This document shows, in pieces, positions 32,905 through 42,013 of a stretch of DNA of 64,000 nucleotides (position 1 is its first letter; each line of letters opens with the position of its first letter). Made by a program: the position numbers and the translations under genes. Source of the stretch: Peristeroidobacter soli (GTDB lineage Bacteria; Pseudomonadota; Gammaproteobacteria; Steroidobacterales; Steroidobacteraceae); the NCBI RefSeq assembly GCF_004138485.1, contig NZ_ML142848.1, positions 1,772,640 to 1,836,639 of the forward strand, in the 5' to 3' direction. Under the pieces are notes generated by a model. The model saw only the letters and a list, made by a program, of their open reading frames with translations, was not told the DNA's origin and made no database searches.

Positions 32905-34506
32905 ATGAAGCTCTCACGCCGCGCCCTCCTGTCGCTTTGGAGTGCATTCTTTCTTGCGATTTGCGCCAGCGTAGCGCACGCCCAGAAGGCCGCTGCCAAC
33001 ACGAAGCCGATCCGCATCGCCGCGATCTACTTCATGCACGAGACCGTGACGTTCCTGCCCTTCGATACCCAGCTGTCGGACTTCATCTATGAAGGCTCGC
33101 CGGCACGTGGCGAAGCGCTGCTGGGCTCGGATCCGGACGGCTACATGGGCGGCTTTGTGAAAGTCGCGCGGGAGCACGCCAACGTCGAGGTCGTGGGCAT
33201 CGAGTCCCCGCTGTTTCCGAAAACCGGCACGGGCTCGGGATGGATCGACAAGACCACCTACGATCACTTCGTCAACAAGATGATCTCGGAGTTGAAGACA
33301 CTGGGACCTTTCGACGGTGTCTATCTGGCGGTTCACGGCGCGATGGGCGTGCGCAACGTCGCCAAGCCCGAAGCGGAGCTCGCACGGCGCGTGCGCCAGG
33401 TGGTCGGTCCGAAGGCTTTCATCGTCGGCACCTTCGACCCTCATGGCAACGAAGACGCCGACTTCCTGCGTTATGCGAATCTCGCCTTCTGCACGAAGTA
33501 TTACCCTCATTACGACACCCATCTGCAGGGTGAGCGCGCGGCGCGCACGCTGATTCGTTCGATCCGCGGCGACTACAAGCCCGCGACTGCTACGCGCAAG
33601 CCCCCGATCCTCACGCCTTCAGTGCTGCAGTGGACGGGGCGTTCACCGTGGATGGATCTCGTGCAACGCGCCCTGGTCTGGGAAGCGCGCGAGACCGATG
33701 TCTACGTGAATTTCTATTACGGTTTCGCATTCATGGATTCGAATGAGGCGGGCATGGCGTTTCAAGTCATGACGAATGGCGATCCCGAACTCGCCAATCA
33801 CATCGCCGACGACATGGCGAACACCGCATGGCGTCTGCGTGAGCAGCTCTACTACGGCACCAAGGTCTACTCCATGAAGGAAGGCGTGACGCTGGCCAAG
33901 GAGTCGATCGCCAAGAAACAGACGCCAGTCGTGCTCGCCGACCACAGCGACCGCTCCGGCGCCGCTACCTGGCTGCTCAAGGAAGTGATCGATCAGAAAC
34001 TCAGCAACACCTTGATCGGCACGGTCGCCGACAAGGACGCCATCGAAGCGCTGCGCAAGAAAGGCGTCCGGCCCGGCGACAAGTTCGACATGATGGTCGG
34101 CGGCAGAGTGGACGAATCCGCCGGCGAGCCGGTGCGAGTGGTTGGAACGGTGAACACGGTCAGCGGCGGCATGTCACGCTTCGGCGGTGGCGGCGGCGCG
34201 CAGCTGTGGGTGAGTGTGAAATTCGGCGATGGCAACGAGCTGGTCATCAGCCCGTACCTGCACCAGAACACCGATCCGGCCGCGTTCTCCGAGATCGGCA
34301 TCAACGCCGCGGATTTCAAAGTCATCGCGATCAAGTCGCGCGTCCACTTCCGTCGCGGCTATTACGACAGCGGCTGGGCCAGGAACATTCTGCTGGTCGA
34401 GCCGGATCAACCGTTCGTCGGCACGGTGCGCCTGGAAGCGCTCGACTACAAACATCTCAAACTGGAAAACTTCTATCCGTTCGGCAAGAACGTGAAGTAT
34501 CCCTGA
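32905..34506 (+). CDS. M81-family (MlrC-like) metallopeptidase
   Basis: A 533-residue exported protein (signal peptide MKLSRRALLSLWSAFFLAI to AHAQ, about 26 residues). The MlrC domain shows YFMHETVTFLP, VHGAMGV, the zinc-type motif FDPHGN and KYYPHYDTH. The C-terminal DUF has GSGWIDKTTY-like and SGAATWLL segments. MlrC hydrolyses linear peptides from cyclic toxins in sphingomonads; most family members are of unknown substrate. The export signal suggests periplasmic peptide breakdown. It stands alone after the EPS locus. Confidence 0.85.
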   Translation: MKLSRRALLSLWSAFFLAICASVAHAQKAAANTKPIRIAAIYFMHETVTFLPFDTQLSDFIYEGSPARGEALLGSDPDGYMGGFVKVAREHANVEVVGIESPLFPKTGTGSGWIDKTTYDHFVNKMISELKTLGPFDGVYLAVHGAMGVRNVAKPEAELARRVRQVVGPKAFIVGTFDPHGNEDADFLRYANLAFCTKYYPHYDTHLQGERAARTLIRSIRGDYKPATATRKPPILTPSVLQWTGRSPWMDLVQRALVWEARETDVYVNFYYGFAFMDSNEAGMAFQVMTNGDPELANHIADDMANTAWRLREQLYYGTKVYSMKEGVTLAKESIAKKQTPVVLADHSDRSGAATWLLKEVIDQKLSNTLIGTVADKDAIEALRKKGVRPGDKFDMMVGGRVDESAGEPVRVVGTVNTVSGGMSRFGGGGGAQLWVSVKFGDGNELVISPYLHQNTDPAAFSEIGINAADFKVIAIKSRVHFRRGYYDSGWARNILLVEPDQPFVGTVRLEALDYKHLKLENFYPFGKNVKYP

Positions 34507-34508
34507 CG

Positions 34509-35027
34509 CTACGACGCCGCCGGTCGGTACATCAGCGTGTACTTGACCGGCCGCGGCAACTGCGGACTCGAGACTTCCACTTCCAGATGTAACGAGCCAC
34601 TCGCGTCCCGGGAGAACGAATTCACGCGAGCCCCGTCCGCCGCTTTGTACGTCTGGACCAGCTTGCCGCCCTCGAGCTTCGCCGACACGTCGAAGACCTC
34701 GCCGTCGGCCCGCTTCCACTTGATCGGCTCACCGCCGAGCGGCATCCGGATCGGCGCCTGAGTGTCGTAGGTGATCTCGGCGTCGCTCGCGGTCAGCTCG
34801 ATTCGAATCTGCTGATAAGGGAAATTGGTCTTGCTCAGGCGGCCGCGCGCGATCGGCCGCTTGATGAAGTTCATTTTCTCGATCGCCAGTTCGATCGCCT
34901 GTGAAATATCGGCGCTCTGCTCGGGCGCATGCTTGTACTTCCCGGACAGACCGGACACCTCGTCCCCCCAGGCGCCGAACGCCGCGAGACTGCCGACGAG
35001 AACCACGCAAAAAGTGCGTCTGAGCAT
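34509..35027 (-). CDS. secreted hypothetical protein, lipocalin-like size
   Basis: A 172-residue exported protein. ATG 35027 is chosen: it has GGAGGC just upstream and begins the signal peptide (MLRRTFCVVLVGSLAAFGAWG). The mature part is rich in beta strands (QQIRIELTASDAEITYD; GKLVQTYKAADGARVNSF; PVKYTLMYRP), consistent with a small lipid- or ligand-binding barrel. I do not recognise the family. It is convergent with the M81 gene with a 2-bp gap. Confidence 0.6.
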   Translation of the reverse strand: MLRRTFCVVLVGSLAAFGAWGDEVSGLSGKYKHAPEQSADISQAIELAIEKMNFIKRPIARGRLSKTNFPYQQIRIELTASDAEITYDTQAPIRMPLGGEPIKWKRADGEVFDVSAKLEGGKLVQTYKAADGARVNSFSRDASGSLHLEVEVSSPQLPRPVKYTLMYRPAAS

Positions 35028-35108
35028 GTTGCCTCCGGTCGATGAGGTGCGCCGACCCATCGTAGCGCATACTTTGTCAGTATTCAGCCCAGACCGGGTC
35101 GAGCGACG

Positions 35109-35561
35109 TCAGTACGGCGTCCCATCCTTGTGCACGAACCGGCCGTCGGCGTTCGAGCTCATCATGTCGATATCGGAGCAGGTGGTGAGATCTTCCCTCT
35201 GGCGCGAGCCGACTTCGAGATAGACGGCGACGCTGGACGAGCGGTTGATCATGTGATGGCCGTTGCCGGTACCCTTTGGAAACGTGGCGCAGTCGCCCTG
35301 CCGCAAAATCGTCTCGCCGCCATCCTCGATGAGTGTCAGCTCACCCTCCAGGATGTAGACGAACTCGTCCTCGTGGCTATGCCAGTGACGCTGACTCGAC
35401 CAGTTGCCGGGCGGCAAAGTCATCAGATTCACGCCGAAGTCGCGCAACCCGCCGGCGTCACCCAAGCGACGACGGACTCGTTCGGCGCAAGGCACGTCGA
35501 ACGGCGAGGGATAGGGGCAGCCTTTGCGTGCTGTCACCGTGGAGATGTCGATCTTCGGCAT
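35109..35561 (-). CDS. cupin-domain protein
   Basis: A 150-residue single-domain cupin. ATG 35561 has a GAGGAG ribosome site and gives the familiar start MPKIDISTVTARKGCPYPSPFD; the upstream 70 codons look non-coding. Cupin motif 1 is HWHSHEDEFVYILEGELTLIEDGG, and motif 2 is GDCATFPKGTGNGHHMINRS, with metal-ligand histidines and a glutamate intact. Relatives are annotated only as cupins, some acting on sugars or as sensors. The substrate is unknown. Confidence 0.8.
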   Translation of the reverse strand: MPKIDISTVTARKGCPYPSPFDVPCAERVRRRLGDAGGLRDFGVNLMTLPPGNWSSQRHWHSHEDEFVYILEGELTLIEDGGETILRQGDCATFPKGTGNGHHMINRSSSVAVYLEVGSRQREDLTTCSDIDMMSSNADGRFVHKDGTPY

Positions 35562-35648
35562 GGCGATTGGCTCCTCGCCACCAGTATCGCCGGGGGCCGG
35601 CATCCTGACTATCATTCGCGACCTTCTTACGGTCTCCAGATCCGACGA

Positions 35649-36056
35649 ATGAGCAACAGACACCAAGGCTCCTGTCTCTGCGGCGAGATCCGCTTCGAAA
35701 TCGACGGGGATTTCGAACGGTTCTTTCTTTGTCATTGCGAGCATTGTCGCAAGGACACCGGCTCGGCCCACGCGGCCAACCTGTTCTCTTCATCCGCAAA
35801 GCTGCAATGGACCGCGGGAGAGGACAAGATCACGCAGTTCACCTTGCCGGGAACCCGGCACGCCCGGAGCTTCTGCCGGATTTGCGGATCGGCGGTGCCG
35901 ATGGTCCAGATGGGCGGAGCATTGCTGGTGGTCCCGGCAGGGAGTTTGAACAGCGCAGTCGACCTGAGACCCGATGCGCACATCTTCGTGTCGAGCCGGG
36001 CGGGCTGGGATCGAGCGCTGGAGAAGCTCCCGGCCTTCGAGAAGTTTCCTTCCTGA
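35649..36056 (+). CDS. GFA-family zinc protein
   Basis: A 135-residue member of the glutathione-dependent formaldehyde-activating enzyme/centromere V family. Zinc cysteines are visible in GSCLCGEIRFEI, FLCHCEHCRKDTGS and ARSFCRICGSAVP. The length is normal. ATG 35649 matches the usual start two residues before the SCLCG motif region. Two GST genes follow, so a glutathione-linked detoxification cluster is plausible. Most GFA proteins have no proven activity. Confidence 0.85.
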   Translation: MSNRHQGSCLCGEIRFEIDGDFERFFLCHCEHCRKDTGSAHAANLFSSSAKLQWTAGEDKITQFTLPGTRHARSFCRICGSAVPMVQMGGALLVVPAGSLNSAVDLRPDAHIFVSSRAGWDRALEKLPAFEKFPS

Positions 36057-36129
36057 AAAGCGGGCGCCCCTGTCGGCGCCGGCCCCGCCCGTTCGTCCTT
36101 GAGGCAAGTACCCACCCAGGAGCGCTCCC

Positions 36130-36780
36130 ATGACCCCGATCATTACCGGTTTTGCACGATCCCCGGATCGCGGCCAGGGGCTGGCGCGGGACATGCGAGT
36201 TCGCTGGGCGCTGGAAGAAGTGGGTCAGCCTTACGAGATGAGGCTGGTTTCGTTCGCTGAAATGAAGGAACCGGCCCATCGCAAGCTGCATCCCTTCGGC
36301 CAGATTCCGACCTATGAAGAAGGCGACCTCGCCCTGTTCGAGTCGGGCGCGATCATATTTCATATCGCCGAGCGCCACCCGGGGCTCCTGCCGAAGGATG
36401 CCAATGCCCGAGCCCGCGCGATCGCATGGATGTTTGCCGCGCTCAACACCGTCGAGCCACCGATCGTCGAGCTCTCGATGGCCAGGATCGTGGAGAGCAA
36501 CAAGAGCTGGTATGAGGAACGCCGGCTCATGCTCGAGGAACGCGTCCGTGCACGACTCACCGAGCTCGCCAATCGGTTGGGCGATGCCGACTGGCTCGAC
36601 GGCGCATTCAGCGTCGGTGACCTGATGATGGTGACTGTGCTGCGCCGGTTGAACAGCTCGGGGCTGCTGGAGAAATATCCGAAGCTCCTCGCCTACATCG
36701 CGCGTGGCGAAGCGCGGCCTGCATACCAGCGCGCCTTCGCCGATCAGCTGGCCGTGTTCAAGTCGAGCCAGGGAGGCTGA
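36130..36780 (+). CDS. glutathione S-transferase family protein
   Basis: A 216-residue GST. The thioredoxin-like N-terminal half begins ITGFARSPDRGQGLARDMRVRWALEEVGQPYE and contains the cis-Pro segment FGQIPTYEEGDLALFESGAIIFHIAER. The helical C-terminal half includes DWLDGAFSVGDLMMVTVLRRL (the N-capping motif region). The catalytic Ser/Cys/Tyr cannot be assigned with certainty. It is coupled to the next GST gene with a 1-bp gap. Confidence 0.87.
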   Translation: MTPIITGFARSPDRGQGLARDMRVRWALEEVGQPYEMRLVSFAEMKEPAHRKLHPFGQIPTYEEGDLALFESGAIIFHIAERHPGLLPKDANARARAIAWMFAALNTVEPPIVELSMARIVESNKSWYEERRLMLEERVRARLTELANRLGDADWLDGAFSVGDLMMVTVLRRLNSSGLLEKYPKLLAYIARGEARPAYQRAFADQLAVFKSSQGG

Positions 36781-36781
36781 G

Positions 36782-37426
36782 ATGATTACCGTCTTCGGCG
36801 AAGGCAGAGGGGTCCGGGTGGTCTGGCTGCTGGAGGAGATGGGGCTCGCGTATCGGTTGCGGCCGGTGGATATGTTCGCCGGCGTCGAGAACGACACGGA
36901 GTTCATGGCCATCAATCCCGCCGGATTCATTCCTGCGATCCAGGACGGCGATGTCACCATGGTCGAGTCGATTGCGATCATGGAATATCTGATGAGCCGC
37001 TACGGACCGACCCCGCTCGCGCCGGACCCGCACGATCCTGCCTTCCCCATGTATCAACAGTTTCTTCATTTGGGCGAAGCCGGCCTCGCGGCCTCGACCT
37101 TCTTCGTCGTCGTCACCCGCATACTCGCGCCCGAGGCCGAACAACAAAACTGGACCGCCGACAAGGCGCAGAAAACTTTCGAGAGCCGGCGGAAATTGGT
37201 GGCACGGCAGCTCGCCCGCTCACCCTATATGGCGGGCGATAGATTCACTGCTGCCGATATCTCGGTGACTTACGCCCTGCAGTTCGCACAACGAACTGGG
37301 ACGACTTCACTCGACGACGCAGAGCGAGCCTACGTCGCCCGCACTACCGAACGCGAGGGCTATCGGCGAGCCATGGGAACATGTCACGCCACGAGGGAAT
37401 GGGCCGCTCAGCTGGGCGAGTCCTGA
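36782..37426 (+). CDS. glutathione S-transferase family protein
   Basis: A 214-residue GST starting at ATG 36782 behind AGGGAGG. The N-terminal half has GRGVRVVWLLEEMGLAYRLRPVDMF, AINPAGFIPAIQDGDVTMVESIAIMEYLMSRYG. The C-terminal half carries YMAGDRFTAADISVTYALQFA, the family N-cap motif. The short N-terminus lacks the first beta-strand residues seen in many GSTs, so the glutathione-activating residue is unclear. It probably acts with the preceding GST. Confidence 0.85.
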   Translation: MITVFGEGRGVRVVWLLEEMGLAYRLRPVDMFAGVENDTEFMAINPAGFIPAIQDGDVTMVESIAIMEYLMSRYGPTPLAPDPHDPAFPMYQQFLHLGEAGLAASTFFVVVTRILAPEAEQQNWTADKAQKTFESRRKLVARQLARSPYMAGDRFTAADISVTYALQFAQRTGTTSLDDAERAYVARTTEREGYRRAMGTCHATREWAAQLGES

Positions 37427-37571
37427 CGAAGACATTCTCAGTCATCGTGGCGCCTGCTATCGAATATAACTTCAGATGTCGGATCGGCGTCATCGCCGGC
37501 GCTCGCTGGTTTGTCGCCGGCCGCAATACCAGCGCGACGATTACTCCCGTCGCCGCGATCAATATGGTGTT

Positions 37572-37934
37572 CTACGCCCGCCGGTCGACAGCCCAGGCGT
37601 TCCTCATCTGCGGAATGCCCATGGCCGAGAGCTCGTCGTCGCTGGTACCTTGGGCCAGCGCCGCCAGCTCTCTGAAGACACGCGCCACTTCGGGATCGTT
37701 GGTCACATTCAACGCCGTGAGCTGAGCCGCGACATGCTCCGCCGCGCTCATCGTAGGCTGTCGACGCATTTCATCCATGAGCTGTGGCGCGAGCGAAGCG
37801 GCGCCGAACTTCGTGACAATGATTTGCTTCGCGTGCTCCCACAGTTCGCCGATCGTGCGCCGGGTGGTTTCCTCCAGCGCCTGGTTGCCGAATGCCCCAG
37901 CCACCGCCACGATGATCGACAGCAACGGTTCCAT
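37572..37934 (-). CDS. hypothetical small protein
   Basis: A 120-residue protein. ATG 37934 has GGGAGGG upstream. It starts with a hydrophobic stretch (PLLSIIVAVAGAFGNQAL) that could be a membrane helix or buried, followed by helical segments with ELWEHAKQIIVTKFGAASL and VARVFRELAALAQG. I do not recognise a family. It has no operon partner; the next gene on the same strand lies 116 bp upstream. Confidence 0.5.
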   Translation of the reverse strand: MEPLLSIIVAVAGAFGNQALEETTRRTIGELWEHAKQIIVTKFGAASLAPQLMDEMRRQPTMSAAEHVAAQLTALNVTNDPEVARVFRELAALAQGTSDDELSAMGIPQMRNAWAVDRRA

Positions 37935-38049
37935 TCCGTGTCCCTCCCCTGTCGTTATATATGAATCGCGCAAGCCTGCGCGATCCTGCCGGCGAACAGG
38001 ACCCCGTGTCTACTACGGATGCCTCGTAGCTGCGGCGCACGAACGCCGG

Positions 38050-38697
38050 TCAACTCCGCTTCTTCTTTGCCCGTTTCACCGCCGGCTTCTGCTCCAGCCG
38101 CTGAGGCACGATCGTCTCGCCCTTGGCCAGCATTGCCACTAGTGTCTCGATCTTCTTCGCTCTGCCCGCCGGCGTTTTCATATTGTTGGTCCGGAACGTC
38201 AGCGCGAACAGGTTCTGCCGGTTGAGCGTTTCGAACGTCTTGCGGGCGCGAGCGTTGGCATCGATGGCGGCACGGAGATCCTTGGGAACCGTGTCGACGG
38301 AGGAACTGCGAATCGGCGCGTAGGCCGCGTCCCAACGACCGTCGGCTTTGGCGGCATCGATGTGCTTCTGACCGTGCGACGTCATGCGCCCCGCGGTGGT
38401 CAGCCGCGCGACGTGCTCGCGATTGATGTGACTCCAGATGCTCTTGGGCTTGCGCGGTGAGTAACGTTGCAGGAAGGAGATCTCGTCGTACGACTTGCGA
38501 ATCCCATCGATCCAGCCCCAGCACAGCACCGCATCCAGCACCTCGGCATAAGTCACCGTCGGCTTGCCGGAGTCTTTCTTGAAGAACCGCAGCCACAGCT
38601 CATCCTGGCGGTCGTGATGCTTGCTCAGCCAGGTTTCGAACTCGGCCGCCGAGCGGAAACTCTTGATCTTTTTCGGATCCACCCTCACCTGGGCCAT
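38050..38697 (-). CDS. YdeI/OmpD-associated family protein
   Basis: A 215-residue protein of the bacteriocin-protection YdeI family. ATG 38697 with GGAG at a good distance is chosen over TTG 38721. Landmarks are SAAEFETWLSKHHDRQDELWLRFFKKDSGKPTVTYAEVLDAVLCWGWIDG, followed by YSPRKPKSIWSHINREHVARL and a Lys/Arg-rich tail (PAVKRAKKKRS). The function is not established beyond links to envelope stress and peptide resistance in some bacteria. Cytosolic. Confidence 0.85.
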   Translation of the reverse strand: MAQVRVDPKKIKSFRSAAEFETWLSKHHDRQDELWLRFFKKDSGKPTVTYAEVLDAVLCWGWIDGIRKSYDEISFLQRYSPRKPKSIWSHINREHVARLTTAGRMTSHGQKHIDAAKADGRWDAAYAPIRSSSVDTVPKDLRAAIDANARARKTFETLNRQNLFALTFRTNNMKTPAGRAKKIETLVAMLAKGETIVPQRLEQKPAVKRAKKKRS

Positions 38698-38781
38698 TCC
38701 GGGTCGCTCCGTGTCCGACAACGGCTTGCAGTCTAACCCAGGCGTGCTTCAATGCTCATCCGATAGCGGGAGGACCAAACC

Positions 38782-39456
38782 ATGGCGGCGTTCATCGATC
38801 TGAGCCATACCATCGAAGACGGCATGATCACATACAAGGGACTGCCGGCACCGCTCATCTGCGATCATCTCAGTCGGGAGCAGTCTCGCAGTGTGTATGC
38901 GCCGGGGACGGAGTTTCAGATCGGCAAAATCACGATGTGCTCCAACACCAGCACCTACATCGACAGCCCGTTTCACCGTTTCGCCGACGGCACGGACATC
39001 GCGGGCCTGACACTGGAGACGCTGGTCGGATTGGATGCGGTGGTCCTGCACACGGACGGCATGTCGGGTCGCGAGATTCCGGCCGAGGCCTTCGGCGCCA
39101 TCGATGTTCGCGGCAAAGCCGTGCTCATTCACACCAACTGGTCGCGTCATTGGCGCACGGATCAATATTTCGAGGGTCATCCGTTCCTGACGGCCGCGGC
39201 GGCCGAATATTTGAAGAACGAAGGCGCGAAGCTGGTCGGCATCGATTCTTATAACATCGACGACACCGACGGCGGCCATCGGCCCGTTCATACCATGCTG
39301 CTGGGAGCAGGCATCCCCATCGTCGAGCACATGCGCGGACTGGAGCTGGTGCCGGCAACCGGCGCAACCTTCACCGCCGTGCCGCCGAAGGTCAAAGGAA
39401 TGGGAACATTTCCAGTGCGCGCGTTCGCGACACTGCCGGGTCAGCGCGTCACCTAG
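38782..39456 (+). CDS. cyclase-family (kynurenine formamidase-like) hydrolase
   Basis: A 224-residue member of the metal-dependent cyclase family, starting FIDLSHTIEDGMITYKGLP. The normal metal motif HxGTHxDxPxH reads NTSTYIDSPFH at residues 55-65: D61, P63 and H65 remain, but both leading His positions are Asn and Tyr. The rest is intact, with GKAVLIHTNWSRH and LVGIDSYNIDD. It may use a different metal site or be catalytically altered. It overlaps the convergent downstream gene by 8 bp. Confidence 0.82.
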   Translation: MAAFIDLSHTIEDGMITYKGLPAPLICDHLSREQSRSVYAPGTEFQIGKITMCSNTSTYIDSPFHRFADGTDIAGLTLETLVGLDAVVLHTDGMSGREIPAEAFGAIDVRGKAVLIHTNWSRHWRTDQYFEGHPFLTAAAAEYLKNEGAKLVGIDSYNIDDTDGGHRPVHTMLLGAGIPIVEHMRGLELVPATGATFTAVPPKVKGMGTFPVRAFATLPGQRVT

Positions 39457-40357
39457 ACGCCACTGACTTCCGGTCGTGCAACGGCTCGAACGCCACGGCC
39501 GGTTCGGTGGGATGCACATACTCTCCCTTGCCGACCTGGCTGCAGACATGAGTCACACCTTTGACCTTGGCCCAGGCCCGCGCATCGTCGGGACCGGAAG
39601 CAACGACCAGTACGCGCCGGTGCCCTAGATCGCCAAACGACTCGCCCGCTTGTTTCTCATGCCACTTCGATCCCAGCTTGGGATGCTCGAGCATGATGCC
39701 GTCCACATAGCGCTCGCCAGCCTGGCCGCGCGAATCGCCGCGATCCCACGGGCCGTTGGAAACGATGAGAAAGTCCGGGTTGATCGCGCGCCGCTTCTCA
39801 TCGAGCCGTCGCACCAGATCGATGGCGCCGTCGGTCCACTCGTCTTTCTCTTTCTGCGGCCACAGCTCCCACATCGCCTGCTTGTTCCACGGCCGCGCAC
39901 CGAGCGCATCCAGAAACACGCCATCCACCTTGCCATCGCGCATCAACTGCGTGACGTAGTCGACGACGTGCAGAATCCAGGGCGAGCCGGGACGCATGTC
40001 GGTCATGTGAGTCTTGGGATAACTCACTCGCTCGCCCTCGTGCGGATAGGGCCACAGCGGCACGCGCGACAGCTCGTTCATGTAGAACTCGTTATCGAGC
40101 GCACACACGCGAGTATCGGGACGCTCCGCCGGGGCGATATAGAGAAGGACTTCCGCGCCCTTGTGGCGCGCATCCGCGAACGCAGGATCGTTCCGGTTGC
40201 AGCGCCCGGCGATGAGCATGCCGCCCGGCTGGCCGTAAAGAGCAACGTTCGTCGTGTCCTTGAAAGCGATACCCAGGGGATTCGCAGCTCCAGCCCGCGG
40301 CGCACCCAGCGCCAGGACGACCGCACACGCGAACATGGAATGACGGAAGATATTCAT
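39449..40357 (-). CDS. exported TIM-barrel glycosidase-like protein
   Basis: A 302-residue protein with a signal peptide (to about residue 24, APRAGA). The core resembles GH114/TM1410-type putative hydrolases: VLLYIAPAERPDTRVC, MRDGKVDGVFLDALGARPW (possible catalytic Asp) and FLIVSNGPWDRGD, then YVDGIMLEHPKLG with a second acidic residue. The match is to fold-level motifs and the substrate is unknown. Its 3' end overlaps the cyclase gene. Confidence 0.55.
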   Translation of the reverse strand: MNIFRHSMFACAVVLALGAPRAGAANPLGIAFKDTTNVALYGQPGGMLIAGRCNRNDPAFADARHKGAEVLLYIAPAERPDTRVCALDNEFYMNELSRVPLWPYPHEGERVSYPKTHMTDMRPGSPWILHVVDYVTQLMRDGKVDGVFLDALGARPWNKQAMWELWPQKEKDEWTDGAIDLVRRLDEKRRAINPDFLIVSNGPWDRGDSRGQAGERYVDGIMLEHPKLGSKWHEKQAGESFGDLGHRRVLVVASGPDDARAWAKVKGVTHVCSQVGKGEYVHPTEPAVAFEPLHDRKSVASR

Positions 40358-40425
40358 GGGCCACCACCCGCATCACCGGCTCGAGCGACGCCAAGGGTGA
40401 GGCACTGCGCTTGAGAAAAAGTTCG

Positions 40426-41145
40426 CTAGGGAATCCCGGCCTCCACTCCCCGGCCCTTGCCCAAACGCGGCGGTTGCGCGATCTGTTTCGGCCAGTGGCG
40501 GTGATATTCGTCCATCCACATCTGATTGATCTCGTCCAGCGCGGGCATGCCGGCAACGCGCATCCACGTGACGATGGTGTAGCGATGCCCCGAAGTCACC
40601 GGGCGCACCCCGTGAATGTAGTTGTGATCGGAGGGAAAACACACCAGCGTGCCGGCTTCGGGCTCGATGACCAGATCGAGCGAGGGAAAGAACAATTCGC
40701 CGCCGGCGAAGTCGTCGTTGATGAAGTAGACCACCGACAGGTCGCGGTCCAGGGTCTTTTCCCAAAGCTCCAGGCCGTGGTCATCCTTGTAGAGCGTTTC
40801 CGCGTCGACGTGCGGAATGTAATGACCGCCGACGCCGTAATGAAGAATCTGTAATGGCTCGCGGTCGCGCACTTCGACCTGGTAAAACGGATTGACGATC
40901 GACTCGACGCAGGCGTCATCGATCGCGGCCAGTTTCTTCTCGATGGCCTTGGTGAGTTTCACATGCTGGGTGTCGCGGATCTTTTTATTGATCACCCACT
41001 CGACCCGATCTTCCGCGACGTCGTCCTCGAAGTTCGAGACCGGCGAGTCCGCCATGGCGGCGCGTCGTAAAAAAAGAGCCAGCTCCGCGAGATCCTCCGA
41101 TCCCACGGCATTTCGCCGCACCATCACACCATCACGCAGGTTCAT
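40426..41145 (-). CDS. 2-oxoglutarate/Fe(II) dioxygenase, prolyl 4-hydroxylase type
   Basis: A 239-residue dioxygenase. The iron triad is H112 and D114 in HYIPHVDAE, and H178 in NYIHGVRPV. The 2-oxoglutarate arginine is R188 in SGHRYTIVTWMR. The preceding LQILHYGVGGHY and FAGGELFFPSL are typical of P4H-like enzymes. No signal peptide, so cytosolic. It hydroxylates an unidentified protein or small molecule. It runs in the same direction as the DUF3025 gene, 33 bp downstream of it. Confidence 0.87.
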   Translation of the reverse strand: MNLRDGVMVRRNAVGSEDLAELALFLRRAAMADSPVSNFEDDVAEDRVEWVINKKIRDTQHVKLTKAIEKKLAAIDDACVESIVNPFYQVEVRDREPLQILHYGVGGHYIPHVDAETLYKDDHGLELWEKTLDRDLSVVYFINDDFAGGELFFPSLDLVIEPEAGTLVCFPSDHNYIHGVRPVTSGHRYTIVTWMRVAGMPALDEINQMWMDEYHRHWPKQIAQPPRLGKGRGVEAGIP

Positions 41146-41178
41146 GGCGGACAGGCTATACGGAATGCTGGGCTCGCA

Positions 41179-41907
41179 TCAACGTGGACGCCGGAAAACA
41201 TCGGCATCGTCATAGAAGGAGGGACGTTCGTTCGCGGACCACCAGTCGGGCACGCCGAGCACAGGCAACGGCAGAAAGTCCTTTGTAGCCAGTCTCGACA
41301 ACGTCAAGCTCGCGGCAATCGCATCGTCGCTGAGCTCGTCGACCAGCCAGACGTGGGCAGTGATGGCCTTGCGTGGCTGCATCAGTTTCTCGAGCAGCGC
41401 GTGACCGAACAGCGCCAGATGCGCCGACGCCCATTGCGCACGGCGCTCGACAAAGAGCGCGTGCCAATTGCGAGAACGTAACGCGTCGACGAATACCGAG
41501 GGTGCTTGCAATATCGCGGCGTTCTCATCAAACAGCGTCATGGCATCCCGCAACGGACCGCGTGCGCCGGCCACACTGCCTCGCGCCATGATCTCTCCTG
41601 CATGCAACAGGTTCAAGCGTCGCTTGGTCTTTGGGTAGCTCAGCCACACCAGCCCATTGAACAGATCGTGCAGGTTGTCGCGAGTGGGAACGCATCCCGT
41701 GCGAGCGATGAAAGATTCGTACGCCTCGCCCTCGGGCAACGCAGCCTGCTCGACGAAGCGAATGTCGTCGCCCGAAGCGGCGTTCAATGCGTCGGCTACG
41801 GAATCCGACCGCGCTGCCAGCACAGCTCGCGCAGCCGGCACGTATGGCGTCAGCCACGGAGCCGGTGTGTTCAAAGCCTCAGCCAGCGAGGCCAATGCAA
41901 ACGTCAT
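41179..41907 (-). CDS. DUF3025-domain protein
   Basis: A 242-residue cytosolic protein. ATG 41907 (ALASLAEALNTPAPWLTPY) is taken as the start; an upstream start at 42024 would overlap the divergent small gene. Recognisable conserved stretches are YESFIARTGCVPTRDNLHDLFNGLVWLSYPKTKRRLN and FDENAAIL, with HALLEKLMQPRKAITAHVW, matching the DUF3025 family, which has no known function. The Lys-rich PKTKRRLN loop is the best conserved part. Confidence 0.75.
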   Translation of the reverse strand: MTFALASLAEALNTPAPWLTPYVPAARAVLAARSDSVADALNAASGDDIRFVEQAALPEGEAYESFIARTGCVPTRDNLHDLFNGLVWLSYPKTKRRLNLLHAGEIMARGSVAGARGPLRDAMTLFDENAAILQAPSVFVDALRSRNWHALFVERRAQWASAHLALFGHALLEKLMQPRKAITAHVWLVDELSDDAIAASLTLSRLATKDFLPLPVLGVPDWWSANERPSFYDDADVFRRPR

Positions 41908-42013
41908 AGCGGATCGATGCGTCCCAATCGCCAGGCGCCCTATTCTACGGGCGGAACCCACAGCGACGGCGGGCGATTCCGTTGGCAGGCCTCCTGATGA
42001 ACGAGAGTCCGCC

